Under the pieces are notes generated by a model that had not been told where the DNA came from, ran no database searches, and saw only the letters and a program-made list of their open reading frames with translations. Source: Microcella alkalica (GTDB lineage Bacteria > Actinomycetota > Actinomycetes > Actinomycetales > Microbacteriaceae). Taken from it: DNA of 64,000 nt. Shown here piece after piece: positions 56,778 to 63,667 of this stretch (position 1 is the first letter of the stretch; every line of letters starts with the position of its first letter). Both the position numbers and the translations under genes were made by a program. Location of the stretch: NCBI RefSeq assembly GCF_014595885.1, contig NZ_JABUKC010000001.1:682001-746000 (forward strand), read 5' to 3'.

Positions 56778-56981
56778 ATGCCCGTCCCCATCATCACGAA
56801 CCGCCTGATGGCGGGCCACGCGGAGAGGCTCGCCGCCATGGAGAGACGGGCGACGCGGCTGGCTGCGGAGGCTGAGCTCGCGGCGGCAGAGGTGGAGATT
56901 GCTCGCCACGGCAAGACGAGTGAGAACGTCGCGAGGTGGCAGGCGGCGTGGTACGCGGTGAAGGCGACTGCTCGGAGGTGA
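56778..56981 (+). CDS. Small helical protein of the element, unknown function
   Basis: A 67-residue protein starting at ATG 56778, supported by AGGAGG at 56766-56771 (6-nt gap). Ala/Glu/Arg-rich heptad-like sequence ERLAAMERRATRLAAEAELA suggests a coiled coil or helical bundle. No membrane segment. An in-frame upstream ATG at 56724 lacks a ribosome-binding site. First gene of the element from the left. Confidence 0.6.
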   Translation: MPVPIITNRLMAGHAERLAAMERRATRLAAEAELAAAEVEIARHGKTSENVARWQAAWYAVKATARR

Positions 56982-57067
56982 CGCGACTCCAGTGGCCGTC
57001 CCGTGTTGGCGGGCCACATTTCTACTTAGCAAGCACCACCCCACCGCCACCGCTAAGGAGAACGATC

Positions 57068-57322
57068 ATGAGCAGCAAGAACATCAGCGCCGCCATCAAG
57101 GCCCTCGACGCCGAGCTGAGCGCCGGCCACGTCGAGCAGGAGGACGTCGCCGCCTACCTGGCCAGCGTGGACGAGGTCATCGAGACCGCCCGCGCCGTCA
57201 AGAAGCTCTACGCCGCTGAGGTCGCACGCGAGGCTAGCAAGAAGTCGCGGGCCAAGAAGGCCGCCGAGGTCGCCGCCATGCAGGCTCGGCTCGCGGAGCT
57301 GGAGGCCAGCGCCACCGCGTGA
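57068..57322 (+). CDS. Small helical Lys/Ala-rich protein of the element
   Basis: An 84-residue protein starting at ATG 57068 with AAGGAG at 57055-57060 (7-nt gap). It is helical and acidic at the front (AALDAELSAGHVEQEDVAAY), then Lys-rich, and ends in a coiled-coil AAMQARLAELEA. Unknown function; it might be a small DNA-associated or regulatory protein. Confidence 0.65.
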   Translation: MSSKNISAAIKALDAELSAGHVEQEDVAAYLASVDEVIETARAVKKLYAAEVAREASKKSRAKKAAEVAAMQARLAELEASATA

Positions 57323-57451
57323 ACCGCCTACACGACTAGCCCCCGCGTCCAGATGGATGGCGGGGGCTTCGTCGTTGTCTCATCTCACGCCTCGACACTC
57401 GGGGGTCGCTCGGATTCGGCGCGTTCGGCCTCGAACGTCGCACCCCCTCGG

Positions 57452-57457
57452 TACTCT
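57452..57457 (+). promoter_or_regulatory. -10 element of the leaderless methyltransferase gene
   Basis: TACTCT, 6 nt before ATG 57464, with no Shine-Dalgarno sequence. The preceding roughly 130 bp (57323-57451) has no gene. Confidence 0.5.
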
Positions 57458-57463
57458 GAAGCC

Positions 57464-58144
57464 ATGTCTTCAAAGCCTCGCCTCCTCGACCTGTTTAGCT
57501 GCGCTGGTGGGGCTGGGATGGGCTATCACCGGGCAGGATTTGAGGTCGTTGGTGTCGATATTGATCCGCAGCCGCGTTACCCGTTTGAGTTCATTCAGGC
57601 CGACGCCCTGACTCTCGACCCGGACTTCCTCGCCTCGTTTGACGCCATCCACGCGTCGCCGCCCTGCCAGTCGTACTCCGACCTTGCGAAGCGGAACGCC
57701 AACGCCCACATGTGGCCTCGGCTGATCGAGCCGGTGCGCGAGATGCTGCAGAGCCTCGGTGTGCCTTACATCATCGAGAACGTCGAGGGCGCTCCTCTGC
57801 TCAACCCGACGGTGCTCTGCGGAACGATGTTCCCTGGGCTGCGCGTGATCCGCCACCGCCTGTTCGAGTCGAACATCGAACTGGTGGCGCCGCCCCACGG
57901 AAAGCACCCTCTCGTCTTCACGCATGACAAGCGCAAGGCGCATTACGGGAAGCTGGACCAGAACGTCTCCTTCGTTCAGGTCACCGGAGGCGGGAACTGC
58001 TCCATCGCGAACGCCCGTGACGCGCTTGGCATTGACTGGATGAACAAGCACGAGCTGAACGAGTCGATTCCGCCCGCATACACGGAGTACCTCGGCGCTG
58101 CGCTTATGCGTGCCGTGAAGCAGGAGACGCAGATCGCGGCCTAA
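57464..58144 (+). CDS. DNA (cytosine-5) methyltransferase
   Basis: A 226-residue, short phage-type C5 methyltransferase. Motif I is LDLFSCAGGAGMGYHRAGF, a variant of the SAM-binding FxGxG. Motif IV is ASPPCQSYS (catalytic Cys) and motif VI is IIENVEGAPL. The target-recognition region is short (about residues 110-180). The ATG has a -10-like TACTCT 6 nt upstream. An HNH nuclease gene begins 10 bp after the stop, giving the arrangement of a restriction-modification pair. Alternatively it protects the element's own DNA only. Confidence 0.9.
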   Translation: MSSKPRLLDLFSCAGGAGMGYHRAGFEVVGVDIDPQPRYPFEFIQADALTLDPDFLASFDAIHASPPCQSYSDLAKRNANAHMWPRLIEPVREMLQSLGVPYIIENVEGAPLLNPTVLCGTMFPGLRVIRHRLFESNIELVAPPHGKHPLVFTHDKRKAHYGKLDQNVSFVQVTGGGNCSIANARDALGIDWMNKHELNESIPPAYTEYLGAALMRAVKQETQIAA

Positions 58145-58154
58145 GCTCACCTTT

Positions 58155-58766
58155 ATGGCGGGCAGCGCAAAGTCGCGAATCAGGCAGTATTTCCGCGACC
58201 ACGCGGGCGAGGTGGTTACCGCTGCGCAGCTGCAAGCGGTCGCGCAGCCGGTCAGTGAGTGGGCTCGCCGCGTGCGTGAGCTGCGCGACGAAGAAGGCTG
58301 GCCCATCCGCACCAACCACGACACGCAGGACCTGAAGCCCGGCGAGTACATGCTTGTCGGTGAGCCGCCTGCTCAGTCCACCAAGGCGATGGTGCGCACC
58401 ATGTCGCAGCGGTTGCGAGCGCAGGTGCTTGACCGCGACGGCTCGACCTGTCAGATGTGCGGCAAGACCGCCGGTGACATCGACCCGGACACTGGTCGGC
58501 TAGTTCGCCTACACATTGGCCATATCGTGGACAAGAGCTTCGGCGGCGAGGACAAGCTCGCGAATCTTCGCACCCTCTGCTCCACCTGCAACCAGGGCGC
58601 CAAGAACATCACGACCGAGAAGCCTTCGACCATCTGGCTCCTGTCCCAGGTGCGACGCGCTGGGAACGGGGAGCAACTCGCCGTCTACAACTGGCTGAAG
58701 TCGAAGTACGAAAGCCAGCCCACAAGCCCTGTGGCCAGTTCTGAGCTCCCCGGATTCGATGGCTGA
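58155..58766 (+). CDS. Winged-helix plus HNH nuclease, probable restriction endonuclease
   Basis: A 203-residue protein. The N-terminal winged-helix-like region (about 5-65: RIRQYFRDHAGEVVTAAQLQ to GWPIRTNHDTQDLKPGEYML) would read DNA. The C-terminal half has HNH features: CQMCGKTAGDID, then HIGHIVDKSFGGEDKLANLRTLCSTCNQGAKN (two CxxC pairs and His). It sits directly after the C5 methyltransferase gene on the same strand, so a type II or modification-dependent restriction role is the leading inference. A homing or DNA-packaging HNH is the alternative. Confidence 0.85.
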   Translation: MAGSAKSRIRQYFRDHAGEVVTAAQLQAVAQPVSEWARRVRELRDEEGWPIRTNHDTQDLKPGEYMLVGEPPAQSTKAMVRTMSQRLRAQVLDRDGSTCQMCGKTAGDIDPDTGRLVRLHIGHIVDKSFGGEDKLANLRTLCSTCNQGAKNITTEKPSTIWLLSQVRRAGNGEQLAVYNWLKSKYESQPTSPVASSELPGFDG

Positions 58767-58770
58767 CGTT

Positions 58771-59106
58771 CTATCCGTCGGTAGCTTCTGAGGCCTCAGA
58801 ATCCAACCGAGCGAGAGCAGCCTCCAGCCGTTTGGTCGCGACATGGAGAGTCCGGTCGGCGTGGGCCATGGCGCGGCGGGCCTTCACGGCCGCGTCGTGG
58901 ACGTGGCGGCGGCGGGTGTCCATCACGATGTGGGGTGTCGGGTCGGAGACGAGGCCTTTGCTGCGCTCGGTGGTGTCCTCCTTCAGGACGGGTGTCCGTC
59001 CGAGGCGCCACTCTGCCTCGGTGGCATCCACGTCGATGAGGACCTGCCGCACTCGGAGCTGAGCCGTAGCCAGTGCTCGGACTCGCGGATCAGTCAGACC
59101 GGCCAT
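58771..59106 (-). CDS. Small phage-type helical protein
   Basis: A 111-residue Arg/Ala-rich helical protein (AVKARRAMAHADRTLHVATK, ending in a coil-like ARLDSEASEATDG). No known domain. It ends 4 bp from the converging HNH gene and starts at ATG 59106, overlapping the stop of the 36-residue gene upstream (ATGA). Last gene of the leftward chain 59702-58771. Confidence 0.65.
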   Translation of the reverse strand: MAGLTDPRVRALATAQLRVRQVLIDVDATEAEWRLGRTPVLKEDTTERSKGLVSDPTPHIVMDTRRRHVHDAAVKARRAMAHADRTLHVATKRLEAALARLDSEASEATDG

Positions 59107-59216
59107 CAGAGCTCCCAGTCCTTCGGCAGGTGGCGCGGCGGCTGCGGGGTCGGCTGCCAGATCGACGGCGTGTCGTCGCCATCGGGCAGGACAGTGGTTT
59201 CGTCGGGCTTGGTCAT
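59106..59216 (-). CDS. 36-residue Pro-rich small protein
   Basis: The minus-strand frame MTKPDETTVLPDGDDTPSIW continues to a Pro-rich stretch and ends HLPKDWEL. AAAGGA lies 8 nt before the ATG at 59216. The stop overlaps the next gene start by four bases (ATGA). The length and coupling fit a small phage protein; unknown function. Confidence 0.5.
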   Translation of the reverse strand: MTKPDETTVLPDGDDTPSIWQPTPQPPRHLPKDWEL

Positions 59217-59238
59217 GGTGCGGTCCTTTCGACTGTGT

Positions 59239-59592
59239 TCATGCGTGCAGTTGCCCGTACTTCTCCTGCGCGCGAGTCACGCGACACGGCGAGCAGGTCT
59301 GATTCAGTCCGGAGAGCCGGCGCAGGTCAGGGGCGAAAGCGGAGAACGGGAGCGCGACGCAGCAGCGGTTGCAGGTCTGCAGGCCGTCGGGACGGACACG
59401 GGCGCGGTCGGCCTCGACCTGCTCAGGGGTTCGGGCGCGAAGGTCGGCAGCGCGGCGAGCTCGATACGCCTTGGCCTTCTCGGCTTTGCGCTCGGCGTGG
59501 CAGCGGGTGCAGATCGTGCGGCCGGGCTCGAAGTTGTTGGCGGGCTGGCGAGTGTCGCAGTGCGGACAGCGGCGGTACAGCTCGGGAGTCAT
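59239..59592 (-). CDS. Tandem zinc-ribbon protein
   Basis: A 117-residue protein with two predicted zinc ribbons: CPHCDTRQPANNFEPGRTIC plus TRC near the N-terminus, and TCNRCCVALPFSAFAPDL with TCSPC near the C-terminus. A Lys/Arg/Ala-rich helix (HAERKAEKAKAYRARRAADL) lies between. Similar ribbons precede endonuclease VII domains in many phage proteins, but the nuclease domain is not present here. GGAGG is 6 nt before the ATG. It is translationally coupled to the 37-residue gene upstream. Confidence 0.7.
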   Translation of the reverse strand: MTPELYRRCPHCDTRQPANNFEPGRTICTRCHAERKAEKAKAYRARRAADLRARTPEQVEADRARVRPDGLQTCNRCCVALPFSAFAPDLRRLSGLNQTCSPCRVTRAQEKYGQLHA

Positions 59593-59702
59593 CGCACACC
59601 TCCACCGAGGGCATAGGCGAGCGGTGCGAAGGGCAGCGCGAGGAAGGCGATGGTGGACAGTGCCAAGGCGGCGCTGCGGAGGGTGGTGAGAAGGTTCGTC
59701 AT
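59589..59702 (-). CDS. 37-residue hydrophobic peptide (holin-like or signal-like)
   Basis: The frame begins TNLLTTLRSAALALSTIAFL and ends ALPFAPLAYALGGGVR. One long hydrophobic helix, so a membrane peptide is likely. The stop TGA overlaps the next ATG (ATGA). It might be a holin-like or regulatory small membrane protein. No ribosome-binding site of note. Confidence 0.4.
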   Translation of the reverse strand: MTNLLTTLRSAALALSTIAFLALPFAPLAYALGGGVR

Positions 59703-59719
59703 GTCTAGCGGGCTCCAAA

Positions 59720-59880
59720 ATAGGAATAGACCCCCGAGGCCATCCCTGCCGCTAGAAAGGGATGACCCCGAGGGTCTGGTCTTGATGCAGCCGAAACGAG
59801 CTAGCGGCTCTCGGCTGAGCTCGGCGCGGGGCCGAGGTGAGTCGGGGTGGTAGCGACAGTTCGAATATGTCGCGACCGGG
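59720..59880. repeat. Intergenic region with a strong hairpin (59728-59780)
   Basis: AGACCCCCGAGG...ATCCCT at about 59728 pairs with AGGGAT...CGAGGGTCT at about 59760-59778, an imperfect stem around the loop GCCGCTAGAA. It separates two small-gene chains and could terminate transcription in one direction or carry a promoter for the left chain. Confidence 0.45.
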
Positions 59881-59882
59881 GC

Positions 59883-60140
59883 TCAGTTCAGGGCGTTCCC
59901 GGGGTATCCCGGACTACGTGGCGTGTGGCCGAAGCGCTCGACCGCGCGACGGTAGGACTCACGGTTCTGGGCGCGGCGGCGCTCGGCTTTGACGGGGTCC
60001 TGGCGCATGGCGCGGAAGCGCTCCCGCTCGCAGGCTTTGCAGCGGTATGCCAGGCCGGTGACGCGGGATCGGTCGAAGCCGAAGGCGTCAGCCGGCTTCC
60101 ACTCGTGGCAGTGACTACAGGGGTACTCGCTCGCGGTCAT
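59883..60140 (-). CDS. Small zinc-ribbon protein (endonuclease VII N-terminus-like)
   Basis: An 85-residue protein with CSHCHEWKPADAFGFDRS and YRCKACERERFRAM, the two CxxC pairs of one zinc ribbon, then a basic helix DPVKAERRRAQNRESYRRA. This resembles the N-terminal ribbon of phage recombination endonuclease VII proteins, without the catalytic part. ATG 60140 overlaps the upstream stop (ATGA). Confidence 0.65.
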   Translation of the reverse strand: MTASEYPCSHCHEWKPADAFGFDRSRVTGLAYRCKACERERFRAMRQDPVKAERRRAQNRESYRRAVERFGHTPRSPGYPGNALN

Positions 60141-60439
60141 GAGGCGGCCTGCTGCTGGGCCTGCTGCTTGATGAGCGCCAGGCGGGTCGCCGTTCCCTTC
60201 GGGGCCTGGGCCGTCTTGCGGGCCTGGTCGCGCTCGTCACGGAGGACACGGCGCAGGCTGTTCACCGAGCCAGCGAAGGTCGCCAGGGTGCGGGTCTGGG
60301 CGGCGCCGGTGGTTGCGATCTGGTCGTCGAGCTCGCGGGCGAGTTCGCGGGCGAGGGCGACGGCGGCTGCTTGCTCGGGGAGGGAGTAGATCGGGTCGGC
60401 CGCGAGGGTGACCTCTAGGGCTTCGGCCATCGTGGTCAT
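60137..60439 (-). CDS. Small helical phage protein
   Basis: A 100-residue Ala/Arg/Gln-rich protein, with ALARELARELDDQIATTGAA and a basic C-terminus KGTATRLALIKQQAQQQAAS. All helical by eye. Its length and pattern are vaguely like small terminase or replication proteins of actinophages, but I cannot assign it. Coupled to both neighbours by ATGA overlaps. Confidence 0.6.
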   Translation of the reverse strand: MTTMAEALEVTLAADPIYSLPEQAAAVALARELARELDDQIATTGAAQTRTLATFAGSVNSLRRVLRDERDQARKTAQAPKGTATRLALIKQQAQQQAAS

Positions 60440-60792
60440 CGGTTCACCCCGTACTTCCGCTCGAAGTAGGCCACCAGCGCGCGGGCGAAGTGGCTGTTGC
60501 CCGCGTCCTTCCCGGCGTCCGAGGCCTGCGCGAGGCTGTGGAGCTGCGTCAGCTCGGCCGAGCGGCCGTGAAGGGTGCCGAGCGAGGCCACGAGATTGAC
60601 GTTCGAGCCGGCGAGGTAATCGCGGACGCTCGGGTGAATGGATTTCGCGGCGGTCAGCTCAGCGGAGAGACGCTCGTTGTGGGCGCGGAGGTCGGTGAGC
60701 TCGGCGTCCAGCTGCGAGGCCTTCTCCTCGGCTTCCACAAGGAGTCGCTCCAGCAGCCGAACGCGGCCAGAGGCGGATTGGAAGTTGAACAT
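60436..60792 (-). CDS. Coiled-coil small phage protein
   Basis: A 118-residue protein. The N-terminal half is a clear coiled coil (LLERLLVEAEEKASQLDAEL, then TDLRAHNERLSAELTAAK), and the C-terminal part is compact (HSLAQASDAGKDAGNSHFAR). It is the first gene of the chain 60792-59883 and lies downstream of the capsid gene. Too short for a scaffolding protein of the usual kind; a head-associated or regulatory role is possible but not shown. Confidence 0.6.
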   Translation of the reverse strand: MFNFQSASGRVRLLERLLVEAEEKASQLDAELTDLRAHNERLSAELTAAKSIHPSVRDYLAGSNVNLVASLGTLHGRSAELTQLHSLAQASDAGKDAGNSHFARALVAYFERKYGVNR

Positions 60793-61248
60793 GATGCCTC
60801 CAGAGGCGGAATGGTGCTGCGGGCAGGGTTGGGGATTCGAAAGGCCAGCAGGGAGGGACGAAGGTTGCCGGGAGTCTGGCCCGGGGGCGTCCAGCCACGG
60901 GAATGACCCCGCCTACCCCCCCTGGCGCGGAGATTGTGGGTGGCGCGGGCAACAAGAGCGGCTGTGTCATGCCTGCTCTCGTCACCCGCGCCGGTACTGG
61001 CTGAAAGTGCACAAGCCACCTTCAGACAGCAGTTGAGGGCAGCGCCGACACCGGCGGAGACCAGACGAGGCAGAGACGTCTGATCGATCACGGTCACGGT
61101 GTCGGCGCTGCGGGCGCGGCAGCTGCTCCCAACCCCAGAGAGCGGCTGCTACTTCACCGGTGGGTCGCCTTCATCGGCACCGGTGCGTGGTGACCTGGCC
61201 GGCTGTTGAGGCCGACCAGGCCTGCTGACCGAGGTCAGCGGGTGCTGC
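60793..61248. ncRNA. Gene-poor structured region downstream of the capsid gene
   Basis: About 450 bp with no convincing gene on either strand. It contains a perfect 15-bp inverted repeat, GCAGCGCCGACACCG (61039-61053) with its complement (61097-61111), and a hairpin GCTGACC-GA-GGTCAGC at 61225-61240 just after the capsid stop, a likely terminator. A noncoding RNA or packaging site is possible but unproven. Confidence 0.35.
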
Positions 61249-62385
61249 TTACGCGGCGGTCAGGTCCACCAGCGCGAGCGCAGCGGGCGACTTCACGTCG
61301 AAGCCGAAACGGCCCTCGGTGCGAGCGCGGACGCGGTTCGAGTCGAAGCCGCTGATCGCGTCCCACTCGGTCACGATGCCCGAACGGTCCACGCTGATCG
61401 ACACCGCGTTGGTGTCGAGGACCAGCGCGGTGCCAGCCGGGATGCCCGGCGTCGTGAGAGTGGTCAGCCCCCAGATCGCCTTGAGGGGCGAACCCTCCAG
61501 CGGCTCGCCCGACACGTAGTGCTGGTCCGAGCCCTTGGCCAGTCGGATGGTCCGGTAGTCAGCCGGGTTCACGATGACGAGGTTCGGGTTGTACCCGAGT
61601 TCGGACACGCTGTCCGCGCCAACGTAGATGCTGTCGGCGGGGCTGTTCGTGTAGGCGATCGACTGGATGCCCGAGGCGGTCGTGAAGGCAGTGAGCGCGA
61701 GCTCCGTGACCTTCTGCAGCACGCCGAACTGGAGCTCGCCGGACAGGAACGACTCGAGGTCGCGGTTGTCCTCGAGCAGGTACTTATCGACGTACTCGGA
61801 CAGGTGCGCGACGACCTTCAGCTCGTTCGGCACGGCCGCCACGGTGAAGACCGAGGTCGGCTTGGTTGCACCAGCAGCGACGACGTCCGCGTTGTTCGTG
61901 CGCACCGACTGGCGGAGGTACGAGTATTGCGGGGTGTCGCGGATGATCGTCGGGACCAGCGAGAGGAGGCCGATGTTGCCGCCGCCCATCGGGATGGGCT
62001 TGGACTCCAGCGCGACCGGGCTGGTCGAGCTGCCAGCGGCCACGAGCGCCTTCACGCCCGGGGCCGCAGCGGTGCGGGTCATCGACTTGATCGAGTCAGC
62101 CGAGAGGTAGCCACGGTCGTCGCCGTGACCGTCCACGGTGGCCGACTTGGCGCCGGGGCCAGGCTGGAAGGCCGAGTCGGAGCCAAGTGCTGCCACCTGG
62201 CCGATGAGCTCGGCGTTCTGCTCGCCGCGGTCGATGGCCGCCTTGAGCTCGATGGCACGGGCAGAGCCCGCCTGAATCTCGGCCGCCTCAGCCTCGGTGA
62301 GGTCGCGGCCGGTGGCCTTGGCACTGGCGACGATCGCCGACAGCTTGGCCTGGATGGAACGGAGTTCCTGAATGGTGTTGCTCAT
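61249..62385 (-). CDS. HK97-fold phage major capsid protein
   Basis: A 378-residue protein. The N-terminal roughly 60 residues are helical and charged (ELRSIQAKLSAIVASAKATG), the delta-domain/scaffold-like part of HK97 capsids. The core begins at about 100 with PVALESKPIPMGGGNIGLLS, followed by RDTPQYSYLRQSV, AAGATKPTSVFTV, and NPADYRTIRLAKGSDQ in the C-terminal half. The ATG at 62385 is preceded by AAGGAGC. No portal or protease gene lies on either side. It could build a capsid for the element or be a residue of a lost phage. Confidence 0.9.
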   Translation of the reverse strand: MSNTIQELRSIQAKLSAIVASAKATGRDLTEAEAAEIQAGSARAIELKAAIDRGEQNAELIGQVAALGSDSAFQPGPGAKSATVDGHGDDRGYLSADSIKSMTRTAAAPGVKALVAAGSSTSPVALESKPIPMGGGNIGLLSLVPTIIRDTPQYSYLRQSVRTNNADVVAAGATKPTSVFTVAAVPNELKVVAHLSEYVDKYLLEDNRDLESFLSGELQFGVLQKVTELALTAFTTASGIQSIAYTNSPADSIYVGADSVSELGYNPNLVIVNPADYRTIRLAKGSDQHYVSGEPLEGSPLKAIWGLTTLTTPGIPAGTALVLDTNAVSISVDRSGIVTEWDAISGFDSNRVRARTEGRFGFDVKSPAALALVDLTAA

Positions 62386-62759
62386 GGTGATGCTCCTTGG
62401 GAAGGGACTGGATGCCACCGTGCTGGTGGCGGGAGTCCGCTTCTCCTGGCGGGAACGCGCACGGCACTGCACCGCTCTCTGCTCGCCTGAGCCTCGGAGA
62501 CGGTGGTCGACGTGTCGTCGCGAACTGGCCGGCCAGATGGTCTGCGCTTGCAGGTCTGGGGCGGGGTTGCTGCTGGCGCGACAGGGACAGTCGCGGGATG
62601 CAGCTGACCGGCGCGAAGCCGGTGGACTGTGGGGGCGGCGGGACTCTGCCCACTTTCTCCCTACACCTTCATATACCACATCGGGGGCGGGTGCCCGGGG
62701 TGCCGTCGAGCTGGTTTGGGGCCCTGGGGCAGCGTTGTTGCGCGGTTGTTGCAATGCCC
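62386..62759. promoter_or_regulatory. Leader/promoter region of the capsid gene
   Basis: About 370 bp without a gene. Just before the capsid ribosome-binding site a hairpin (62403-62434) has outer arms GGACT/AGTCC and inner arms GCCACC/GGTGGC. Farther away TATATG on the minus strand (62675-62670) is a possible -10. GTTGTTGC occurs twice (62734 and 62745). Confidence 0.4.
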
Positions 62760-63122
62760 CTAGCGGCGCGGTGTTGAACGGTAGGTCAGGGGCACCGGGT
62801 CGATGCGGAGGTTACGGGTAGCCCGGAAGGTCGGTTCGGCATAGATCGCGAGCAGCCAGGCGATGCGGTCGGGCGGGACACCGACTGCGGTCATCCACTC
62901 GACTGGGTCGGTGTTGCTCTTGTCTCGGTTGCACGGGCCACACGCTGGGACGAGGTTGTGGGGCAGGCTGCTGTCTCGGTGGGTGTACGGGTAGAAGTGG
63001 TCCACCTCGGTGGCCGGCGCTCCGCAGTAGACGCAGAGCCACCGGCGGATGGTGGGGGAGCCCCAGCGTCGGGCCGCGCGATCACGGAGGAGGCGGGTCT
63101 CGCGGAAGGGGGCGTGCGGCAT
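62760..63122 (-). CDS. HNH endonuclease of the element
   Basis: A 120-residue HNH protein with WLCVYCGAPATEVDHFYPY and NLVPACGPCNRDKSNTDP: two CxxC pairs and the DH of the HNH core. HNH proteins encoded next to capsid and terminase genes assist phage or satellite packaging, so that is one possible role. The start ATG at 63122 overlaps the upstream stop (TGATG). It is separate from the HNH gene at 58155-58766. Confidence 0.8.
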   Translation of the reverse strand: MPHAPFRETRLLRDRAARRWGSPTIRRWLCVYCGAPATEVDHFYPYTHRDSSLPHNLVPACGPCNRDKSNTDPVEWMTAVGVPPDRIAWLLAIYAEPTFRATRNLRIDPVPLTYRSTPRR

Positions 63123-63667
63123 CAGAGGGCGAGGGCGCGGGCTTCGAGGTCCCACGGGCGCTCGGTCCAGAAGTACCAGCAGGCGTCGCGCTCGCTCGGC
63201 GCATCGGGGTGACAGCGGGTGACGTCGCTCGACCGGTTGTGGCGCTGGCACTGGGTCAGCTCGTCGTTCCACAGCTCACCGGGCTGGAGGAAGGCCGGGG
63301 GCTCCGGGAGCGGGTCGTCTCGGTAGAGCTCGGCGACCTGGCGCTGAAGTCGCCGCGCTTCACGGGCCTCCCGGCTTCGATCGCCTCGGCGGTAGCTCGC
63401 CGCTGAGTGCTGAGGGACCAGGCGGGGCGCCGCCGCCAGGGCAGGCGAGACGCGGAACCCGTGGAAGCCGGCCACACCGCGCCGGGTGGACTCGCGGAAG
63501 CCGCGCCGGCGAAGCAGCTCGAAGAAGGCTCGGTCGGAATACGGGTAGCCGCCTGCCACGGCAAGGCGGTAGAGCGCCTTACGCGGGGCCCAGCCGTCGG
63601 GGTCGAGGTCGAACAGGCGGGACAGGCCAGCGGTGTACGGCGGGCGCTGAAGCGTGAATGCAGTCAT
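63122..63667 (-). CDS. Winged-helix protein resembling the C-terminus of phage primases
   Basis: A 181-residue protein. The N-terminal half (WAPRKALYRLAVAGGYPYSD, then FFELLRRRGFRESTRRGVAG and FHGFRV) resembles the winged-helix domain at the end of D5/P4-type phage primase-helicases. The C-terminal part has Cys/His residues (TQCQRHN, TRCHPD, DACWYFW) that could bind zinc. No primase or helicase catalytic domain is in this protein. It could be a stand-alone origin-binding protein or a regulator. GGAG lies about 8 nt before ATG 63667. It overlaps the HNH gene. Confidence 0.6.
   Translation of the reverse strand: MTAFTLQRPPYTAGLSRLFDLDPDGWAPRKALYRLAVAGGYPYSDRAFFELLRRRGFRESTRRGVAGFHGFRVSPALAAAPRLVPQHSAASYRRGDRSREAREARRLQRQVAELYRDDPLPEPPAFLQPGELWNDELTQCQRHNRSSDVTRCHPDAPSERDACWYFWTERPWDLEARALAL

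Noticed and set aside
60654-61097. Minus-strand frame upstream of and overlapping the coiled-coil gene
   Set aside because: It overlaps a better supported gene in another frame and consists of low-complexity sequence.
61519-62490. Plus-strand frame opposite the capsid gene
   Set aside because: Antisense shadow; the minus-strand capsid protein has clear HK97-type features.
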